From Xestospongia muta (Eukaryota > Porifera > Demospongiae > Haplosclerida > Petrosiidae), in contig OY848922.1 in assembly GCA_963693285.1 (NCBI GenBank), positions 1,352,923-1,416,922 of the forward strand: 64,000 nucleotides of DNA. Direction: 5' to 3'. Positions 60,166-64,000 of this stretch are shown piece by piece (the first letter of the stretch is position 1; every line of letters starts with the position of its first letter). The translations under genes were made by a program, and so were the position numbers. The notes below the pieces were generated by a model that saw only the letters and a list, made by a program, of their open reading frames with translations, made no database searches and was not told where the DNA came from.

Positions 60166-60294
60166 GTAGTGTTTTGTTATGGATTTTTAATTAATTTTAA
60201 ACTAAAGATTTTTTTACTACTTTATTAAGACTCATAATAAAATTATATTATACTAAACTGAATTATTAACATTTTGTTTTTCTTTCTCCTTTAG

Positions 60295-61583
60295 TGAATT
60301 AAAATGTGTTCCTGATATCTTTTCATTAATTGAGTGGTCTAACTGGTTAACTCCTAGAAATTCTCCAGTTCATTTCGATACCGTGTTTTATCTTTGCTGT
60401 CTAGAGAGGAAGCCAGATGTGTCTCCTGATCTAGAAGAGATTTCAAAACTACAGGTACATATATACAATTTGTTATATGTACACAATGTTGTTACTTCCA
60501 CATTGCTTAACTATTTCAGAAAGCAATATCCATCACGATACGTTTTTCTTTGAGTAGTGGATGAATCCTCAAAAGATGGTAGAATTACAAAGAGAGAAAA
60601 AACTATTACTTGCTCCACCTCAGTTTGGTGATGTAGCCCTCATGGCCAGGTACATTTTCATTAAATAACTAACACTATTGTATAGAGGGTTAAATTACTT
60701 GATCAAAACATTGATGACTCAATTGGTAACATTTAAAAGTGAATTTTTAACATGTAAAGACTAAATGCATACATACACGTATGTAGTTTCTTGCTCTATT
60801 AATAACACCAGGGAATAATATAACTAATTTGATAGTAAGAAGTATTTAAAATACCATTTCTATAGCTACACCTGATTACACCTATGTCACATATTGATAA
60901 TATTGTCATCTAGGTTATGTTCTCTACCTATGATACACTCTTATGCCTTATACCAATCTTATATCGGGTCTTTGTCCCGGAAAGTCTCTTTAAGAATCCT
61001 ATGTAAAGACAGAACAACAATAGTAAGTTTCAAACAATGATAACATATAATAAGTACAATTCTTAAGTTCACAATTTATATACAATGCATTTTCAAGTGT
61101 GATAAGTACTTAGTTAAATAATGACTACCAGTCCAGTAGGTAGTCCATACTTTGTTGTGTATAGTTTATGTGAGGGTTAGGGGATTGATATTATAATACA
61201 ATTTAAAAAGTATGGACTTCCTACTGGATAAATAACAGCTGCCTACTTTAAATATTTGATGTATTTTCAATTAGGCTATTGGAAAAGACGATGATCTCTA
61301 TCCTCCTGGTGATCACATGTTTCCAACAACTGATGAGACTCCAGTTACCGTGACATTGTCTGGTGAAGATGTTGTCCTTAATGTGAGCAAGTCACCATTT
61401 TGTGAATACGAGTGTCTCTCTCATAATGCCAATGAGCTAGAAGAGTTGTGTACTCATTTGTGTCAAGTTATGATTGAAGATAATGAAGTATTTTGTGGAA
61501 TGATAGAATATGATACAGTAATAACTAAAAGAGTAGCTCAATTTCTGAAACTAGATAGTGAAAGAATTATTTCTAATCTTTAA
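60295..61583 (+). CDS. NUDT19-like protein, C-terminal half only
   Basis: Exons 60295-60454, 60558-60649, 60914-61022, 61275-61583 join in one frame to 223 residues. The first two match the acyl-CoA diphosphatase NUDT19 downstream of its Nudix box: VPDIFSLIEWSNWLTP, FDTVFYLCCLE, and the W..P....EL then LLAPPQF stretch. The last exon has DLYPPGDHMFP, like the LLPGD.LY region. NUDT19 hydrolyses CoA esters in peroxisomes; the catalytic Nudix box (GX5EX7REUXEEXGU) should lie upstream but I cannot find it between 59966 and 60294 or further left. The C-terminus is SNL, only a weak match to a peroxisomal signal. All four exons are open with normal splice sites, so the 5' part may lie beyond a rearrangement, or this is a recent truncated copy. 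Confidence 0.7.
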
Positions 61584-62170
61584 AATATATTTTTAAAGAT
61601 TATTATCATATTTTAAGATTCCTCTAAGGATTTAATGTGTGAAGTTTCTAAAAGGAGTTGCTAGTATAAATATCTAACTCAAACCTAGTGCAGCTAAATT
61701 ATTAAGTCTACTGATTCCTTCTGCTTAATTTAATAATAAGGCACTATGCGCTCTTTTTACTCTCTTAATTCTTTAGCACTATCCAGTGTTGAAATAGATG
61801 TTGTGTATGTTGTTAGTTTATGATACATTAATACTGAAAGTATATCACAAATTCAACACTAACAAAATCTCTAAGAAAACTTAATGACACGTTAACACCT
61901 TGTTCATTAGTAGAAGCTAATGATCATGTATGACAGCAAATTTTGTCTCTGTAGTCTGATTGGTCAGTTCCTAGTAACAACTAGAAAAGGTAATATTTTA
62001 CACATTTAGAAGACCTTGTTAATGAGATAAATTAAAAAATCAATTAATTTGGTCACTCGTGTGAGAGGTGTGATGTTTTTCCCGCCAAATTTGAATGTCA
62101 CGAGTTTGTGCTGTGTGTTTGTCAAAATGAAGTATGACAAAGATGTCTTGAAAATATAAAAGGTCTACAT
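61584..62170. other. 3' flank of the NUDT19-like gene
   Basis: AT-rich with no exon. At about 62153 a TATA-like stretch (AAAATATAAAAGGTC) follows TTTTTCCCGCCAAATTTG. The CCCGCCA motif recurs at 63619, so these may be ends of a repeat. Confidence 0.35.
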
Positions 62171-62199
62171 TTGCAAACTTATATTAGTTCACACACCCC

Positions 62200-62530
62200 C
62201 GTGGGTCTTCGTCGCTACGACTCGTCTCTTCGTTGGATTCTTCCTCTTCACGACTCGTCTCTTCGTTGGATCGTCCCTTCGTTCTTCACTTCTCGTTCTT
62301 CGCTGGATCATCTTTTCATTTTTCTTTTCTGTAATTTTTTTTATTTAATCATTATTTCTTTTAATTTTTGTCAGTTCACTAATTGATTTTTCTCTTCGTT
62401 TCTACAGGACTCAATTTGGAAGCTCTTACTGTTGGAAGTTCTTACTATGGGTTATCTGATGTTCTCTGGTGTTTTGAGACTGTTCTCTGATGTTGTGACT
62501 GTTCTCTGATGTTGTGACTGTTCTCCATTA
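62200..62530. repeat. Short direct repeats in a CT-rich stretch
   Basis: CGACTCGTCTCTTCGTTGGAT occurs twice (62218 and 62251; one base is dropped in no copy I can see), and TGTTCTCTGATGTTGTGAC is repeated at 62480-62522. Non-coding. Confidence 0.6.
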
Positions 62531-62692
62531 TCTGATGTTCTCTGGATGAAAAAGATGAGTCGCTCTCCTGCCTGGTCTCTTCTGTCTTCTTCCTTCAAGC
62601 CTTCTTTCCTCTTCTTTTTATTTTTTTTATATTTTTTTTGGGCTATCCAGCCCATACACTATACACACACTCATACAAATCCTATTAATTAT

Positions 62693-62767
62693 CTCTCCCC
62701 TGCCGCCTGGCGGCCTAAAAAAAAATTTTTTTTTAATATCCAAGGCCGCCAGGTGGCGGGGGAGAGC
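62693..62767. repeat. GC-rich inverted repeat (about 23-bp arms)
   Basis: CTCCCCTGCCGCCTGGCGGC and, about 25 bp later, its near-complement GCCGCCAGGTGGCGGGGGAG. Between them are an A run and a T run. It resembles a small insertion or a strong RNA hairpin in otherwise T-rich sequence. Confidence 0.7.
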
Positions 62768-63052
62768 TCTGATCTTCTAGGGTGCGTGTGTGTGTGCTGT
62801 GTGTGTGTGTGTTGGTGGTCCTTTTTCACTTCCTCTGTCTCTCTTCACTCTCTATCTACTCATTGTCACCATCAGTTCATAACTACTCTCTTTTTCTTTC
62901 CCTGCAGGAGCAGCACTGGTGAAGAAGGTGAGCTGTCTCTCCATCCATCCATCCACTTCTCATCCATTCTTTAGTAATCCAGTTGTTACTCACTCTTTCT
63001 CCCTCTATGTTCTCAACTTGTGGACTGACTGGACTCTTGGGAACTCTCTATC

Positions 63053-63200
63053 TTCTCTTTCTTACAATTGTTGGATTGGAGACCCTTCACTGGACTTCTT
63101 GAGGACTATTCAACTACAGAGACTGCTCTTTCTTACAATTGCTGGATTGGAGACCTTCACTGGACTTCTTGAGGACTTTTCAACTACAGAGACTGTCTTA
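63053..63200. repeat. Tandem duplication, about 70 bp
   Basis: TTTCTTACAATTGTTGGATT through CAACTACAGAGACTG is repeated immediately with few changes (GTTGG/GCTGG, CCCTT/CCTT, ACTATT/ACTTTT). Confidence 0.8.
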
Positions 63201-64000
63201 CTTTAAATTATTTTTTTTAGTTTTCATTTATTTCTTTATTACAGTTTTTCTTTACAATTTTTTTGTTTTGTTATTATATTTGTTAATTGTCTTTTTAAAA
63301 AAAAGTTTTTTACTTAAATTTGTCAAAAGTCAATCTTAACTTTAGTTTCAAAGATAAAATTAAGTTAATAATTATTATTATAACTTAACTTTTTTTCATA
63401 AAAATTGAATTAGTTTAGAACTCAATTTCTTTGAAACTTTAATACTTCTTTTTAGTTTTACAAGAAAAACAATTCTTTAGTTTGTATCATATTATATTAA
63501 TGTTCTTTTTTTAAAAAAGCTATATCGTTAATCTTAATAATCATTTTTTACAAAAATTAATTTAAAAATCTGTTAAAGTGTTTTGCTTGTTAGACGTGTG
63601 CTGATGATTGATATTTTCCCGCCATAATGGTGGTCACGCGTTTGGTGTTCCTCGCTAGACGCGTGCTCTGATGATCATGATTTTCCGGCCTTGTCAATGT
63701 GTACTCATTACTAATGGATTCTCTTAAGACCTACTTTGACTGGACTCTCGAGATCTTCACACCTTTTGAGACAGTTTAATTTCTGTTTCAATGTTTATTT
63801 CAAATTAATTTATTTAATTTCTAATTTATGTCATGTTATTTTTTTTATGTATTATAAAATTTGTTTATTTCTAAAATCATTTTGTGACTTGAAAACTGCT
63901 TTAATTTGTGAAATGTCATCTTTTTATTACTGAATTTCTATTTTTTCAACCTAACAGCTGTTGGAAAGTATACGGAGTTACATACTCTCTTTGGATTTTA
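63201..64000. other. T-rich sequence, no gene seen
   Basis: Strong T/A strand bias with poly-T runs. 63590-63700 has GC-richer repeats (GACGTGTGCTGATGAT, CGCGTGCTCTGATGATC) around TTTTCCCGCCATAATGG. Possibly part of a mobile element that extends beyond the window. Confidence 0.35.

Noticed and set aside
62546..62974. 142-codon ORF MKKMSRSPAWSLLSSSF..
   Set aside because: Low-complexity T- and TG-rich sequence crossing a hairpin; no recognisable domain, no exon structure.
1..64000. CRISPR arrays, operons, ribosome binding sites, bacterial terminators
   Set aside because: The sequence is eukaryotic with spliced genes. Repeats here are tandem gene copies, MITEs and microsatellites, none with the regular spacer structure of CRISPR.
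1..64000. tRNA or rRNA genes
   Set aside because: I looked for the T-loop GGTTCGAATCC-like signature and rRNA-like conserved blocks and saw none; a tRNAscan run would be decisive.

Overview
This is AT-rich eukaryotic (animal) DNA. Genes are split into many short exons by mostly compact introns (about 45-150 bp, plus a few long ones) with GT..AG borders, and intergenic DNA is full of small palindromic elements. A mitochondrial-clan cytochrome P450, a TFIIIC-subunit-5 (GTF3C5)-like fragment and a NUDT19-like gene mark it as metazoan. The compact introns, gene density and tandem arrays would suit a demosponge, but the species cannot be fixed from this window alone.

Positions 1-46.0 kb and 52.5-54.9 kb hold a tandem array of one gene family on the + strand. 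Each complete member has seven coding exons in the same phases (2,0,0,2,0,0) and usually a non-coding leader exon. It encodes a protein of about 350-375 residues (494 in one copy) with about eight membrane segments and an acidic tail. I rebuilt nine complete members with open frames: 779-2839, 4217-6277, 6801-10104, 16911-19464, 21422-26251, 33811-36055, 38481-40691, 43676-45946 and 52718-54875. Three broken members (12052-13999, 14477-16433, 30099-31844) and many fragments of a second, dead sister lineage lie between them. Copies 1 and 2 are a near-perfect 3.2 kb duplication. Copies 4 and 5 are a near-perfect 2.4 kb duplication with its junction inside exon 1.

The function is unknown. By the positive-inside rule, the conserved basic loops face the cytosol and the four loops that differ between paralogues lie together on the other side. 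This is what one would expect of a diversifying surface or lumenal family. The hairpin layout weakly recalls the TMEM185 superfamily.

46.7-49.8 kb (- strand) is an apparently intact eight-exon mitochondrial P450 of 508 residues. 56.4-58.4 kb is its broken duplicate, and further P450 exon fragments lie at 36.8, 41.0 and 50.0 kb. 51.2-52.3 kb holds a single exon on the - strand, of a kind seen in invertebrate SWIM/YqaJ-type element proteins, next to a terminal-inverted-repeat element.

58.8-61.6 kb carries a decayed GTF3C5-like fragment followed by the C-terminal half of a NUDT19-like protein. 61.6-64.0 kb is T-rich, repeat-containing sequence with no gene I can support.
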